This document shows, piece by piece, positions 44,945 through 54,036 of a stretch of 64,000 bases of DNA. The position numbers and the translations under genes are program-made. Numbering within the stretch: the stretch's first letter is position 1; the number at the start of each line of letters is the position of its first letter. Origin of the DNA: Streptomyces sp. NBC_00572 (GTDB lineage: Bacteria > Actinomycetota > Actinomycetes > Streptomycetales > Streptomycetaceae); assembly GCF_026341815.1 (NCBI RefSeq), contig NZ_JAPENX010000001.1, positions 806,001-870,000 of the forward strand. Direction: 5' to 3'. The notes under the pieces were generated by a model, which worked only from the letters and a program-made list of their open reading frames with translations, made no database searches and was not told the DNA's origin.

Positions 44945-45203
44945 TAGCGAAAGGCTTGGATGGGGACGAGTAGCGTCGTACGCAGCCATGAGCGACCCGG
45001 GGACGGTGAGAGCCCGGGGGCGAGCCCGATGTGAAGCATCACCCCGGAGCCGTCGGAAGAAAGCCGCAGGACACTGCGGTGACTAGACCCGGCGTCGCGA
45101 CCCCAATGAGGGGGCTCAGGGCGTGTGCCCGGGGCCAAGGAGGGTGGTACCGCGGGAGCAGCGCTCTCGTCCCTCCGACGGAACGACGACAGTCCGCCGG
45201 AGG
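44945..45203 (+). promoter_or_regulatory. Translational T-box riboswitch of ileS
   Basis: The leader begins with the T-box stem I landmark GATGGGGACGAGTAGCG (from 44958) and contains the T-box AGGGTGGTACCGCGG (45141-45155), whose NCCA-pairing bulge is GGTACC-adjacent. A candidate specifier ATC (Ile) is at 45038-45040 in GAAGCATCACC. Instead of a terminator, CCTCCGACGG (45172-45181) can pair with CCGCCGGAGG (45194-45203), hiding the Shine-Dalgarno; alternatively AGGAGGG (45139-45145) pairs with CCCTCC (45171-45176) to free it. This is the translational type known in actinobacterial ileS genes: uncharged tRNA-Ile should turn synthesis on. Confidence 0.9.
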
Positions 45204-45209
45204 AACTCG

Positions 45210-48200
45210 ATGACACCGCCGCAGTACCGCCAGGTGCCCGCCCAGGTAGACCTGCCCGCGATGGAGCACGCCGTGCTCGATTTCTGGCACGAGAACAAGG
45301 TCTTCGCCAAGACCCTCGAACAGTCCGAAGGACGCCCCGAGTGGGTGTTCTACGAGGGCCCCCCGACCGCCAACGGCATGCCGGGCGCGCACCACATCGA
45401 GGCCCGCGTCTTCAAGGACGTGTTCCCCCGCTTCCGGACCATGCGCGGCTACCACGTGGCCCGCAAGGCGGGCTGGGACTGCCACGGCCTGCCGGTCGAG
45501 CTCGCCGTCGAGAAGGAGCTCGGCTTCTCCGGCAAGAAGGACATCGAGGAATACGGCATCGCCGCGTTCAACGACAAGTGCCGCGATTCGGTGACCCGGC
45601 ACACCGACGCGTTCGCCGACCTGACGACCCGCATGGGCTACTGGGTCGACCTGGACGACGCGTACCGGACGATGGACCCCTCGTACATCGAGTCGGTCTG
45701 GTGGTCCCTGAAGCAGATCTTCGACAAGGACCTGCTGGTCCAGGACCACCGCGTCGCCCCCTGGTGCCCCCGCTGCGGCACCGGCCTCTCCGACCACGAG
45801 CTGGCGCAGGGCTACGAGACGGTCGTCGATCCCTCGGTCTACGTCCGCTTCCCGCTGACCTCCGGCCCGCTGGCCGGCAAGGCCGCGCTCCTGGTCTGGA
45901 CGACCACCCCGTGGACCCTGGTGTCCAACACGGCGGTCGCCGCCCACCCCGAGGTCACCTACGTCGTCGCCACCGACGGCGACGAGCGGGTCGTCGTCGC
46001 CCAGCCGCTGGTCGAGAAGGCGCTCGGCGAGGGCTGGGTCACCACGGGCGAGTCCTTCACGGGCGCGGAGATGGAGCGCTGGACCTACCAGCGCCCCTTC
46101 GAGCTGGTGGAGTTCCCCGAGCCGGCGCACTACGTCGTCAACGCCGAGTACGTGACGACCGAGGACGGTACGGGTCTGGTCCACCAGTCCCCCGCCTTCG
46201 GTGAGGACGACCTCAAGGTCTGCAAGGCGTACGGCCTGCCGGTCGTGAACCCGGTCCGCCCCGACGGCACCTTCGAGGAGGACGTGCCGCTGGTCGGCGG
46301 CGTCTTCTTCAAGAAGGCCGACGAGGCGCTCACCGCCGACCTGGACGCGCGCGGACTGCTCTTCCGGCACATCGCGTACGAGCACAGCTACCCGCACTGC
46401 TGGCGCTGCCACACGGCGCTGCTGTACTACGCGCAGCCGTCCTGGTACATCCGCACGACTGCGGTCAAGGACCGCATGCTGGCGGAGAACGAGCGGACGA
46501 ACTGGTTCCCGGAGTCCGTCAAGCACGGCCGCTTCGGCGACTGGCTCACCAACAACGTCGACTGGGCGCTCTCCCGGAACCGCTACTGGGGCACCCCGCT
46601 GCCGATCTGGCGCTGCGAGGACGGCCACCTGACGTGCGTGGGCTCGCGCGCCGAGCTGACCGAGCTGACGGGCACCGACCAGTCGGAGCTCGACCCGCAC
46701 CGCCCGTACATCGACGCGGTGACGTTCGAGTGCACCGCCGAGGGCTGCTCCCTGGAGACCACCCGCGTCCCGGAGGTCATCGACGCCTGGTACGACTCGG
46801 GCTCGATGCCGTTCGCGCAGTACGGCTACCCGTACGAGAACAAGGAACTCTTCGAGTCCCGCTACCCGGCGCAGTTCATCTCCGAGGCCATCGACCAGAC
46901 GCGTGGCTGGTTCTACACCCTCATGGCCGTCGGCACCCTGGTCTTCGACAAGTCGTCCTACGAGAACGTGGTCTGCCTGGGCCACATCCTCGCCGAGGAC
47001 GGCCGCAAGATGTCCAAGCACCTGGGGAACACCCTCCAGCCGATCCCGCTGATGGACCAGCACGGCGCGGACGCGGTCCGCTGGTTCATGGCGGCCGGCG
47101 GCTCGCCGTGGGCGGCACGCCGGGTGGGCCACGGCACGATCCAGGAGGTCGTCCGCAAGACCCTCCTGACGTACTGGAACACGGTGGCCTTCCAGGCGCT
47201 GTACGCCCGCACCTCGGGCTGGGCGCCGAGCGCGGCGGACCCGGCCCCGGCCGACCGCCCGGTCCTCGACAAGTGGCTCCTGTCCGAGCTGCACACGCTG
47301 GTGGCCGAGGTCACCGAGGCGATGGAGTCGTACGACACGCAGCGGGCCGGCAAGCGGCTCTCGTCGTTCGTCGACGACCTGTCGAACTGGTACGTGCGCC
47401 GCTCGCGCCGCCGCTTCTGGCAGGGCGACAAGGCGGCCCTGCGCACCCTCCACGACGTGGTCGAGACGATCACGCGCCTGATGGCCCCGCTGACCCCCTT
47501 CATCACGGAGCGGGTCTGGCAGGACCTGGTGGTCCCGGTGACGCCGGACGCCCCGGAGTCGGTCCACCTGACGACGTGGCCGGAGGCGGACACGACGGCG
47601 ATCGACAAGACGCTCTCGGAGCAGATGCTGCTGGTCCGGCGCCTGGTGGAGCTGGGCCGGGCGACACGCGCGGAGTCGGGCGTGAAGACCCGCCAGCCGC
47701 TCTCCCGCGCGCTGGTGGCGGCGACGGGCTTCGCGGCCCTCTCCCCGGAGCTCCAGGCCCAGATCACGGAGGAGCTGAACGTCTCCTCCCTGGCGTCCCT
47801 GTCGGAGGTCGGCGGCTCCCTCGTCGACACGACCGCGAAGGCCAACTTCCGCTCCCTGGGCAAGCGCTTCGGCAAGGGCGTCCAGGACGTGGCGAAGGCG
47901 GTCGCGGCGGCGGACGCGGCGGCCCTGTCGCTCGCCCTGCGCTCGGGCGAAGCGGTCCTGTCGGTGAACGGCGAGGACATCACCGTCACCCCCGAAGAGG
48001 TCATCATCACGGAGACCCCCCGGGAAGGCTGGTCGGTCGCCTCGGACGCGGGCGCGACGGTCGCCCTGGACCTGGAGATCACCCCGGAGCTCCGCAAGGC
48101 GGGCCTGGCCCGTGACGCGATCCGCCTGATCCAGGAGGCCCGCAAGAACAGCGGCCTGGACGTGGCGGACCGCATCGCCCTCCGCTGGCAGGCGGACTCC

Positions 48201-48353
48201 CCGGAGACGGTGGAGGCCCTGACGGCCCACGCGGCGCTGATCGCGGACGAGGTCCTGGCGACGGACTGGACGGAGGGCGAGGCCGACACCACGTACGGCC
48301 CCGCGTTCACGGACGAGCCCCTCGGCCTGACGTTCCGCCTCCGCAAGGCCTGA
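45210..48353 (+). CDS. ileS: Isoleucyl-tRNA synthetase, long (eukaryotic-like) type
   Basis: 1047 residues. Class I synthetase: HIGH-equivalent in PTANGMPGAHHIEARV (about 54-69), editing CP1 domain (VWTTTPWTLVSNTAV), KMSKS-equivalent in EDGRKMSKHLGN, and a long C-terminal anticodon domain (to 1047). Length and KMSKH motif fit the type 2, eukaryotic-like IleS that is often naturally less sensitive to mupirocin (known for the type, inferred here). The ATG at 45210 is preceded by GGAGG, which the T-box sequesters. Zn-binding Cys appear in PRCGTGLSDHE and WRCHTALLYY. Confidence 0.97.
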   Translation: MTPPQYRQVPAQVDLPAMEHAVLDFWHENKVFAKTLEQSEGRPEWVFYEGPPTANGMPGAHHIEARVFKDVFPRFRTMRGYHVARKAGWDCHGLPVELAVEKELGFSGKKDIEEYGIAAFNDKCRDSVTRHTDAFADLTTRMGYWVDLDDAYRTMDPSYIESVWWSLKQIFDKDLLVQDHRVAPWCPRCGTGLSDHELAQGYETVVDPSVYVRFPLTSGPLAGKAALLVWTTTPWTLVSNTAVAAHPEVTYVVATDGDERVVVAQPLVEKALGEGWVTTGESFTGAEMERWTYQRPFELVEFPEPAHYVVNAEYVTTEDGTGLVHQSPAFGEDDLKVCKAYGLPVVNPVRPDGTFEEDVPLVGGVFFKKADEALTADLDARGLLFRHIAYEHSYPHCWRCHTALLYYAQPSWYIRTTAVKDRMLAENERTNWFPESVKHGRFGDWLTNNVDWALSRNRYWGTPLPIWRCEDGHLTCVGSRAELTELTGTDQSELDPHRPYIDAVTFECTAEGCSLETTRVPEVIDAWYDSGSMPFAQYGYPYENKELFESRYPAQFISEAIDQTRGWFYTLMAVGTLVFDKSSYENVVCLGHILAEDGRKMSKHLGNTLQPIPLMDQHGADAVRWFMAAGGSPWAARRVGHGTIQEVVRKTLLTYWNTVAFQALYARTSGWAPSAADPAPADRPVLDKWLLSELHTLVAEVTEAMESYDTQRAGKRLSSFVDDLSNWYVRRSRRRFWQGDKAALRTLHDVVETITRLMAPLTPFITERVWQDLVVPVTPDAPESVHLTTWPEADTTAIDKTLSEQMLLVRRLVELGRATRAESGVKTRQPLSRALVAATGFAALSPELQAQITEELNVSSLASLSEVGGSLVDTTAKANFRSLGKRFGKGVQDVAKAVAAADAAALSLALRSGEAVLSVNGEDITVTPEEVIITETPREGWSVASDAGATVALDLEITPELRKAGLARDAIRLIQEARKNSGLDVADRIALRWQADSPETVEALTAHAALIADEVLATDWTEGEADTTYGPAFTDEPLGLTFRLRKA

Positions 48354-48360
48354 GCAACAC

Positions 48361-48402
48361 GGTGAAGGGCCCGGCACCACTCTCGGTGCCGGGCCCTTCA
48401 CC
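48361..48402. terminator. Terminator of ileS
   Basis: Perfect arms GGTGAAGGGCCCGGCACC / GGTGCCGGGCCCTTCACC with a six-base loop, eight bases after the stop. Confidence 0.92.
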
Positions 48403-48674
48403 ATCCCCCCGCCCCGTCGTGGGCCGGGGGGGGCGGCCCAGCGCCCCCACCCCGCCCGCCGCCGTGGGCCTCCGCCCCACCGCGCTGTGGGCCTCCCTGA
48501 CCCGCACCCCAGGTACGGCGCGCAGGGGGTGCGGGTCCAGGCACAAGGGGCGGAGGCGCCGCCGGGCGCGTCGTCCCGTGTGCCCACACGGGGGTGGGCG
48601 CCCAGCCGGGCGCGGGCCCCCACGACAGCGGGGGCAGGGCGCACAGCACGCGCGGCAGGTGGCGGGGGCACGGC
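48403..48674. other. Very GC-rich spacer between two terminators
   Basis: 272 bases with runs of G and C (a run of G near 48425 and GGGGTGGG-type words) and no gene, clear repeat or signal. Reading frames here are only by-products of composition. Confidence 0.6.
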
Positions 48675-48714
48675 AAAGGGCCGGGCCCCCGGAAATCCGG
48701 GGGCCCGGCCCTTT
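48675..48714. terminator. Terminator of divIVA
   Basis: Perfect 18-base arms AAAGGGCCGGGCCCCCGG / CCGGGGGCCCGGCCCTTT with a four-base AAAT loop, downstream of divIVA. Confidence 0.92.
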
Positions 48715-48756
48715 AGCCTGCCGACGGCTACGCGCTCATCGCGCGACCTCGCGCCG

Positions 48757-49866
48757 TCAGTTGTCGTCCTCGTCGATCAGGAAGCCACGCATCGGCGCCG
48801 GCGCCTGCTGCATCGGCTGCGGTGCCTGCGGGCGGACCGGAGCCATCGGCTGGGTCATCGCCGGGGACATCTGCTGCTGGCCGCCGTAGGAGGGGGCGCC
48901 GCCCATGGACGGTGCACCACCCATCCCGCCGTTGCCACCGTAGGACGGCGCACCGGCGCCGGCCGAGGCCATCGACGGGGCCGGCGGCAGCGAGGCCGCG
49001 GCCGGGGTGCGCGGCGGGGCGAGCGAGTCGTCGGCCTGGGTCTCCAGCTGACGCAGCTGCGACTCCAGGTACGACTTCAGACGCGTGCGGTACTCGCGCT
49101 CGAAGCCGCGCAGGTCCTCGACCTTGCGCTCCAGCGTGGCGCGGGCGGACTCCAGGGAGCCCATCGCGACGCGGTGCTTCTCCTGCGCGTCCCGCTCAAG
49201 AGCGTCCGCCTTGGCACGGGCGTCCCGCTCCAGGCCCTCGGCGCGCGAGCGCGCCTCGCCGACGATCTTGTTGGCCTCGGAGCGGGCCTCGGCGATCGCC
49301 TGGTCGGCGGTCTGCTGGGCCAGCGAGAGGACACGCGCGGCACTGTCGCCACCGGGACCCTGGGCAGGCTGCTGCTGCATCTGCGGCGGCATCTGCTGCT
49401 GCATCTGCTGCTGCGGGTGACCCATGGGGCCGCCCTGCATCGGGCCGGGACCCATGGGGCCGCCCTGCATGGGGCCACCCTGCATCGGGCCGCCCTGCAT
49501 GGGGCCACCCTGCATCGGGCCGGCGGGCAGCTGCGGGGCACCGGACGGAAGCTGCGGCGGGCCCATCTGCGGCGGCTGCTGCTGGACCGGCGGTCCGGAT
49601 ATGGCGGCGGGCACGGGCGCGCCGGGACCGACGGGACGATCCTGCTGCTCCGGGGGCTTGCGCATCCCCTGCTGCTGCTGGTTCTGCGCGGCGGCACGCG
49701 TCGCGGCGGCCAGCTTGGCGCGCAGGTCCTCGTTCTCGCGGAGCAGGCGGGTCAGCTCGCCCTCGACCTCGTCAAGGAAGGCATCGACCTCGTCCTCGTC
49801 ATAGCCTTCTCGGAGGCGGACGGTCGTGAACTGCTTGTTCCGCACGTCCTCGGGGGTCAGCGACAT
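48757..49866 (-). CDS. divIVA: DivIVA/Wag31 polar growth scaffold
   Basis: 369 residues. The conserved N-terminal lipid-binding domain LTPEDVRNKQFTTVRLREGYDEDEVDAFLDEVEGEL (3-38) is followed by a short coiled coil, a Gln/Pro/Met-rich linker (about 60-170), a long coiled coil (about 175-275) and a Gly/Ser/Met-rich tail. DivIVA marks hyphal tips and directs apical growth. The linker contains GGPMQ repeats, and the protein ends in the acidic IDEDDN. The linker is longer than in most non-streptomycete homologues. Confidence 0.96.
   Translation of the reverse strand: MSLTPEDVRNKQFTTVRLREGYDEDEVDAFLDEVEGELTRLLRENEDLRAKLAAATRAAAQNQQQQGMRKPPEQQDRPVGPGAPVPAAISGPPVQQQPPQMGPPQLPSGAPQLPAGPMQGGPMQGGPMQGGPMQGGPMGPGPMQGGPMGHPQQQMQQQMPPQMQQQPAQGPGGDSAARVLSLAQQTADQAIAEARSEANKIVGEARSRAEGLERDARAKADALERDAQEKHRVAMGSLESARATLERKVEDLRGFEREYRTRLKSYLESQLRQLETQADDSLAPPRTPAAASLPPAPSMASAGAGAPSYGGNGGMGGAPSMGGAPSYGGQQQMSPAMTQPMAPVRPQAPQPMQQAPAPMRGFLIDEDDN
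49425..49520 (-). repeat. 15-bp in-frame repeats in the DivIVA linker
   Basis: Consecutive units of type (G/C)GGGCC(A/G)CCCTGCAT encode GGPMQ-type pentapeptides, at least four contiguous copies with two interrupted ones. Near identity suggests active expansion or contraction. Confidence 0.85.
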
Positions 49867-49921
49867 CTCTTCTTCACCTCTACGTAGTCGTCGGCAGTCG
49901 GCAAGACCGTATCGTCCACAT

Positions 49922-50212
49922 TCACCTCGCGAAGCTGCTCACGATGGAGATCAGGATGTAGACAATGATCATCAGAACGAAGAAGGACAGGTCGAGTGCC
50001 ACGCCCCCGAGACGCAACGGCGGGATGAGTCGCCGCAGAAGCTTGAGCGGTGGATCGGTGACAGTGTAGGTGGACTCAAGGACGACCACCATCGCCTTAC
50101 CGGGTTGCCATGAACGGGCGAACTGGAAGACGTAGTCCATGACAAGTCGGACGATCAGGAGGACGAGGAAGCACATCAGCACGATGTAGACCACCTGTAG
50201 TGCGACGCCCAT
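49922..50212 (-). CDS. YggT family membrane protein
   Basis: 96 residues with two or more hydrophobic segments: VVYIVLMCFLVLLIVRLVMDYV (about 7-28) and LDLSFFVLMIIVYILISIVSS (about 73-93). Between them, WQPGKAMVVVLESTYTVTDPPLKLLRRLIPPLRLGG is the characteristic YggT loop. Members occur next to sepF and divIVA in Gram-positive dcw clusters and have been linked to osmotic stress and division, without a defined biochemistry. Located between sepF and divIVA on the same strand. Confidence 0.92.
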   Translation of the reverse strand: MGVALQVVYIVLMCFLVLLIVRLVMDYVFQFARSWQPGKAMVVVLESTYTVTDPPLKLLRRLIPPLRLGGVALDLSFFVLMIIVYILISIVSSFAR

Positions 50213-50293
50213 CCCGCGTTTCCCTCTCCCCTGACTTACGTGCTCTCACTTGTTCCGGCCGCTTCGCGACCGGTCCGTCCGGTTCTCGTGTTC

Positions 50294-50914
50294 TCAGCTC
50301 TGGTTGAAGAATCCGCCCTCTGCGATCCGGGCCTTGTCCTCCGCCGTGACATCGACGTTAGCAGGCGACAACAGGAACACCTTCTGCGTCACGCGCTCAA
50401 TGCTGCCATGGAGCCCGAAGACGAGTCCGGCGGCAAAGTCGACAAGTCGCTTCGCGTCCGTGTCGTCCATCTCCGTGAGATTCATGATCACCGGGGTGCC
50501 CTCACGGAAGTGTTCCCCGATGGTACGGGCTTCGTTGTAGGTCCGGGGGTGCAGCGTGGTGATGCGGTAGGGCTCCCGCTCGGACACGACCTTGGGCATG
50601 ATCACCGGTGCGTTCTTCTCCATGCTCGGGCGTTCGGGTGTGATGGATGCCACGGGGGCAATTCGGGCCGGGCGTCCGCTTTCGGCGAGTACCGGGACAG
50701 AATGGGGCATCGGTTCACGGGGGGCCGGGGGCTGCACCACTCGCACCGGTTCCTCACGCTCGATCTGCCGCGGAGGGGTGTGGCGCCGGTCGCGCTCGGG
50801 CTCCGGCTCCAGCTCGGGTTCGAAGTCGTCGTCGGGGTCGAAGCCCCGGCCGTCGTACCCATCGTCCTCCACGAGGCCGAGGTAGACCGCCATCTTGCGC
50901 ATCGCGCCGGCCAT
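50294..50914 (-). CDS. sepF: Cell division protein SepF
   Basis: 206 residues. The N-terminus [24 protein letters not shown] is the membrane-binding amphipathic start and conserved tyrosine/aspartate region; an acidic/Pro-rich linker follows, then the globular SepF domain (about 112-195: [72 protein letters not shown] shape, with FGLHG). SepF tethers FtsZ to the membrane and replaces FtsA, which is missing here. GGFFNQS is the typical actinobacterial end. Confidence 0.96.
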   Translation of the reverse strand: MAGAMRKMAVYLGLVEDDGYDGRGFDPDDDFEPELEPEPERDRRHTPPRQIEREEPVRVVQPPAPREPMPHSVPVLAESGRPARIAPVASITPERPSMEKNAPVIMPKVVSEREPYRITTLHPRTYNEARTIGEHFREGTPVIMNLTEMDDTDAKRLVDFAAGLVFGLHGSIERVTQKVFLLSPANVDVTAEDKARIAEGGFFNQS

Positions 50915-51054
50915 TCTCTGAGTCCTCCGCTCTGTGGTGGATCGCCATATTGGCCAAATGTCGCAGCGTCACCAAGTGCCCGCGATCCACGGGTCAACCC
51001 GCCGTTCTGCGGAATGACCATATTTTCTGCTGTGGTCCGACTTGCTTCGCGACG

Positions 51055-51774
51055 TTACCCGAGCTTCGGGCGGACTCCGAGTACCGCCGTACCGACGCGT
51101 ACGTGTGTCGCCCCGGCCGCGACGGCCTCCTCGAGGTCCGCACTCATCCCTGCTGACACCATGTTCGCAGCCGGACGGGTCGCGCGCAGGGCAGTCGACA
51201 AATCCATCAACCGGTCGAAAGCCGCGCGTTGCCGTCCCGTGTACGGACCGGAGAGCGGGGCGACGGTCATGAGTCCGTCGAGCCTCAGCCCGGGGGCAGC
51301 GTCCACCGCGGCCGCCAACTCCTCGATGCCGTCCGGCGCGACGCCGCCGCGGTCACCCCGCTCGCCGGACTCGGCGTCGAGCGCGACCTGGAGGAGACAG
51401 CCGAGCTCGCGGCCCTCCTTCTCCGCGGCCGCGGAGAGAGAGGAAACGAGCTTCAAGCGGTCGACAGACTGCACCACATCGGCATAACCCACCACAGATC
51501 TGACCTTGTTGGTCTGCAACTGACCCACGAAGTGCCAGGTCAGATCAAGGTCGGCACAGGCCGCCGCCTTGGGTGCGGCGTCCTGGTCCCGGTTCTCGGC
51601 GACGTTCCGGACGCCGAGCCCGTGGAGGATTCTCACGTCGCTCGCGGGGTAGGTCTTGGTGACCACGATGAGCGTCACCTCTTCCCGCGCGCGCCCGGCC
51701 GCGGCACAGGCGGCGTCGATGCGCGCCTCCACCCGGGCCAGATTCTCGGCGAGTTCCGACGTGCGGTCCGTCAT
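51055..51774 (-). CDS. yggS: YggS/PLPBP family PLP-homeostasis protein
   Basis: 239 residues. Single-domain type III PLP barrel; PLP lysine Lys40 in LIVVTKTYPASDV. The phosphate-binding and family motifs are VAENRDQDAAPKAA, WHFVGQLQTNK and RVGTAVLG, as expected. Normally maintains the free PLP pool and amino/keto acid balance; no strong substrate enzyme activity is known. Its ATG shares one base (TGATG) with the pgeF stop, giving coupled expression. Confidence 0.95.
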   Translation of the reverse strand: MTDRTSELAENLARVEARIDAACAAAGRAREEVTLIVVTKTYPASDVRILHGLGVRNVAENRDQDAAPKAAACADLDLTWHFVGQLQTNKVRSVVGYADVVQSVDRLKLVSSLSAAAEKEGRELGCLLQVALDAESGERGDRGGVAPDGIEELAAAVDAAPGLRLDGLMTVAPLSGPYTGRQRAAFDRLMDLSTALRATRPAANMVSAGMSADLEEAVAAGATHVRVGTAVLGVRPKLG

Positions 51775-52550
51775 CAGTTCTTTCCTGCCGGGGGTCCGGG
51801 GGTCGCCCCCGGGGTGGATACAGCGTCCAACCAGACATATCCCGCGAGTCGCCCCGTGGTGCGATCGCGGCGGTACGAGTAGTGGTCACCGGATTCCCGG
51901 GTGCAGACCGTACTGGCCTGCCGGTCGGTGACGCCGAGCCGTTCGAGCTGGGCCAGCACTCCCGCGGTCACGTCGACGGCCGGGGTGCCCCAGCTCGTCT
52001 CGGCCCAGGCGGCGGGTTCGGTCTCCGCGACCTCGGCCCGCATGGCTTCCGGAACCTCGTAGCAACGCCCGCAGACGGCGGGGCCGGTGCGGGCGACGAT
52101 ACGGGCGGGGTCGGCGCCGAGATCGATCATGGCCGCGACAGCGGCGGGAACGACTCCGGCGACCATCCCGGGACGCCCCGCGTGGGCGGCGGCCGCGACT
52201 CCGGCGACCGGATCCGCGAGGAGGACCGGGACGCAGTCCGCGGTGAGGACCGCGAGTCCGACTCCCGGCCGGGAGGTGACGAGCGCGTCCACCGACGGAA
52301 TCGCGTCGGTGGCCCACGGACCGTCGACCTCGGCGACGTCCGCGCCGTGGACCTGGTTCATCCAGACCACCCGGGCCGGGTCGAGCCCGAGGGCGCCGGC
52401 CGCGAGCGCCCGGTTGGTCAGTACGGCTTCGGGGTCGTCCCCCACCGCACCGCCGAGATTGAGCTCCTCGTACGGAACGGCGCTCACCCCGCCCCACCTG
52501 TCGGTGAAGGCGAAGTGCGCGCCGTTCGCGTCGAAGCGCTGTCCTATCAC
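51774..52550 (-). CDS. pgeF: Peptidoglycan editing factor PgeF (laccase-domain)
   Basis: 258 residues from GTG. The Zn site of the DUF152/YfiH fold is shown by His in [11 protein letters not shown], Cys in [12 protein letters not shown] and His in [14 protein letters not shown], with [11 protein letters not shown]. In E. coli the homologue clears mis-incorporated serine from muropeptides; here it lies directly after ftsZ (GTGA overlap), consistent with a cell-wall role. The usual HAGWRG element is HAGRPG, a form I associate with actinobacteria. Confidence 0.93.
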   Translation of the reverse strand: MIGQRFDANGAHFAFTDRWGGVSAVPYEELNLGGAVGDDPEAVLTNRALAAGALGLDPARVVWMNQVHGADVAEVDGPWATDAIPSVDALVTSRPGVGLAVLTADCVPVLLADPVAGVAAAAHAGRPGMVAGVVPAAVAAMIDLGADPARIVARTGPAVCGRCYEVPEAMRAEVAETEPAAWAETSWGTPAVDVTAGVLAQLERLGVTDRQASTVCTRESGDHYSYRRDRTTGRLAGYVWLDAVSTPGATPGPPAGKN

Positions 52551-53758
52551 TTCAGGAAGTCCGGGACGTCCAGCTCTTCGGCCTGGCTGTCCGCGTACGG
52601 ACGGGCCGGCGGGACCACCGGAGGCGCGGACAGCGGGGTCTCGTTGACCGCCGGGGCGGGCTCGACCGGAACCTGGACCGGCTCCTCGCGCGGGGCGACC
52701 GTGCCGAGGCCGCCCAGCGGACGGGAGGTCTCGACGTGGCGGGGCGCCGGGGCCGGCTCCTCGCGCTTGGCGGAGACCGATCCGATGATGTTGTCCCGGC
52801 GGGCCGGCGGCTGGCCGCCGTCGAAGCCTGCCGCGATGACGGTGACCCGGACCTCGTCGCCGAGGGCGTCGTCGATGACGGCACCGAAGATGATGTTGGC
52901 CTCGGGGTGGGCCGCCTCGCTCACCAGCTGCGCGGCCTCGTTGATCTCGAAGAGACCGAGGTCGCTGCCGCCGGAGATGGAGAGCAGTACGCCACGGGCG
53001 CCGTCGATGGAGGCTTCCAGGAGCGGCGAGGAGATCGCCATCTCCGCCGCCGCCACCGCGCGGTCGTCGCCGCGGGCGGAGCCGATGCCCATCAGGGCCG
53101 AACCGGCCTCGGACATGACCGACTTGACGTCGGCGAAGTCGAGGTTGATCAGACCCGGGGTGGTGATGAGGTCGGTGATGCCCTGGACACCGCTCAGCAG
53201 CACCTGGTCGGCCGACTTGAAGGCGTCGAGCACGGAGACCTGACGGTCCGAGATCGACAGGAGCCGGTCGTTGGGGATGACGATGAGGGTGTCGACCTCT
53301 TCGCGGAGTTCGGCGATGCCGTCCTCCGCCTGGTTGGCCCGACGGCGACCCTCGAAGGTGAACGGCCGGGTGACCACACCGATCGTCAGGGCGCCGAGCG
53401 AGCGCGCGATGTTGGCGACGACAGGTGCGCCGCCGGTGCCGGTGCCGCCGCCTTCTCCGGCGGTGACGAAGACCATGTCGGCCCCCTTGAGGACCTCCTC
53501 GATCTCCTCACGGTGGTCCTCTGCCGCCTTGCGACCGACGGCCGGGTTCGCCCCGGCCCCGAGGCCGCGGGTGAGTTCACGGCCGACGTCGAGCTTGACG
53601 TCGGCGTCGCTCATCAACAGCGCTTGCGCGTCGGTGTTGATCGCGATGAACTCGACGCCCTTGAGACCGACCTCGATCATTCGGTTGATGGCATTGACAC
53701 CACCGCCGCCGACACCGATGACCTTGATGACTGCGAGGTAGTTCTGCGGTGCTGCCAC
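52547..53758 (-). CDS. ftsZ: Cell division GTPase FtsZ
   Basis: 403 residues. Tubulin-like; the GTP signature is [17 protein letters not shown] (about 99-115), the T7 loop is [13 protein letters not shown] and the polymer-contact region is intact. A disordered linker (about 320-390) leads to the conserved C-terminal binding tail DVPDFLK. It forms the division ring and, in Streptomyces, sporulation ladders. The long upstream region is expected to hold vegetative and sporulation promoters. Confidence 0.98.
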   Translation of the reverse strand: MAAPQNYLAVIKVIGVGGGGVNAINRMIEVGLKGVEFIAINTDAQALLMSDADVKLDVGRELTRGLGAGANPAVGRKAAEDHREEIEEVLKGADMVFVTAGEGGGTGTGGAPVVANIARSLGALTIGVVTRPFTFEGRRRANQAEDGIAELREEVDTLIVIPNDRLLSISDRQVSVLDAFKSADQVLLSGVQGITDLITTPGLINLDFADVKSVMSEAGSALMGIGSARGDDRAVAAAEMAISSPLLEASIDGARGVLLSISGGSDLGLFEINEAAQLVSEAAHPEANIIFGAVIDDALGDEVRVTVIAAGFDGGQPPARRDNIIGSVSAKREEPAPAPRHVETSRPLGGLGTVAPREEPVQVPVEPAPAVNETPLSAPPVVPPARPYADSQAEELDVPDFLK

Positions 53759-54036
53759 GTCGAAGGCCTCTCGCCTCGAGTTACGTGTCGTCGCTGCGCG
53801 GTTGGTCGCGCCGCTCCGACGGATGCCGATTGGGACGGTCCGAAACGCCGACCCGAACCCTAACGTTGAAGTTTAGGGTTACCAGTGTCTCTGTTCGCTG
53901 GACTCTTCCGAACAGGACACTAAGTCGACAAGTGGCGCACGTTCAACGAACACGCCGAACCTCCCGTTTTTCTTTTCACCCTATGTGATCACCCGTAGCG
54001 CTGGCCAACCAGGGTGCTGGCCAGGGGTGATACCCG
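53759..54036 (-). promoter_or_regulatory. ftsQ-ftsZ intergenic promoter region
   Basis: 278 bases without a gene and with lower GC. Contains a perfect inverted repeat AACCCTAA-(9)-TTAGGGTT at 53856-53880, about 98 bases upstream of the ftsZ start. In S. coelicolor several ftsZ promoters, including a sporulation-induced one, map to this spacer (established for that species); the palindrome could be an operator. No single -35/-10 pair is clear enough to call. Confidence 0.65.

Noticed and set aside
45039..48671. 1210-codon minus-strand frame opposite ileS
   Set aside because: It runs through the T-box and terminator and is an antisense shadow of ileS.
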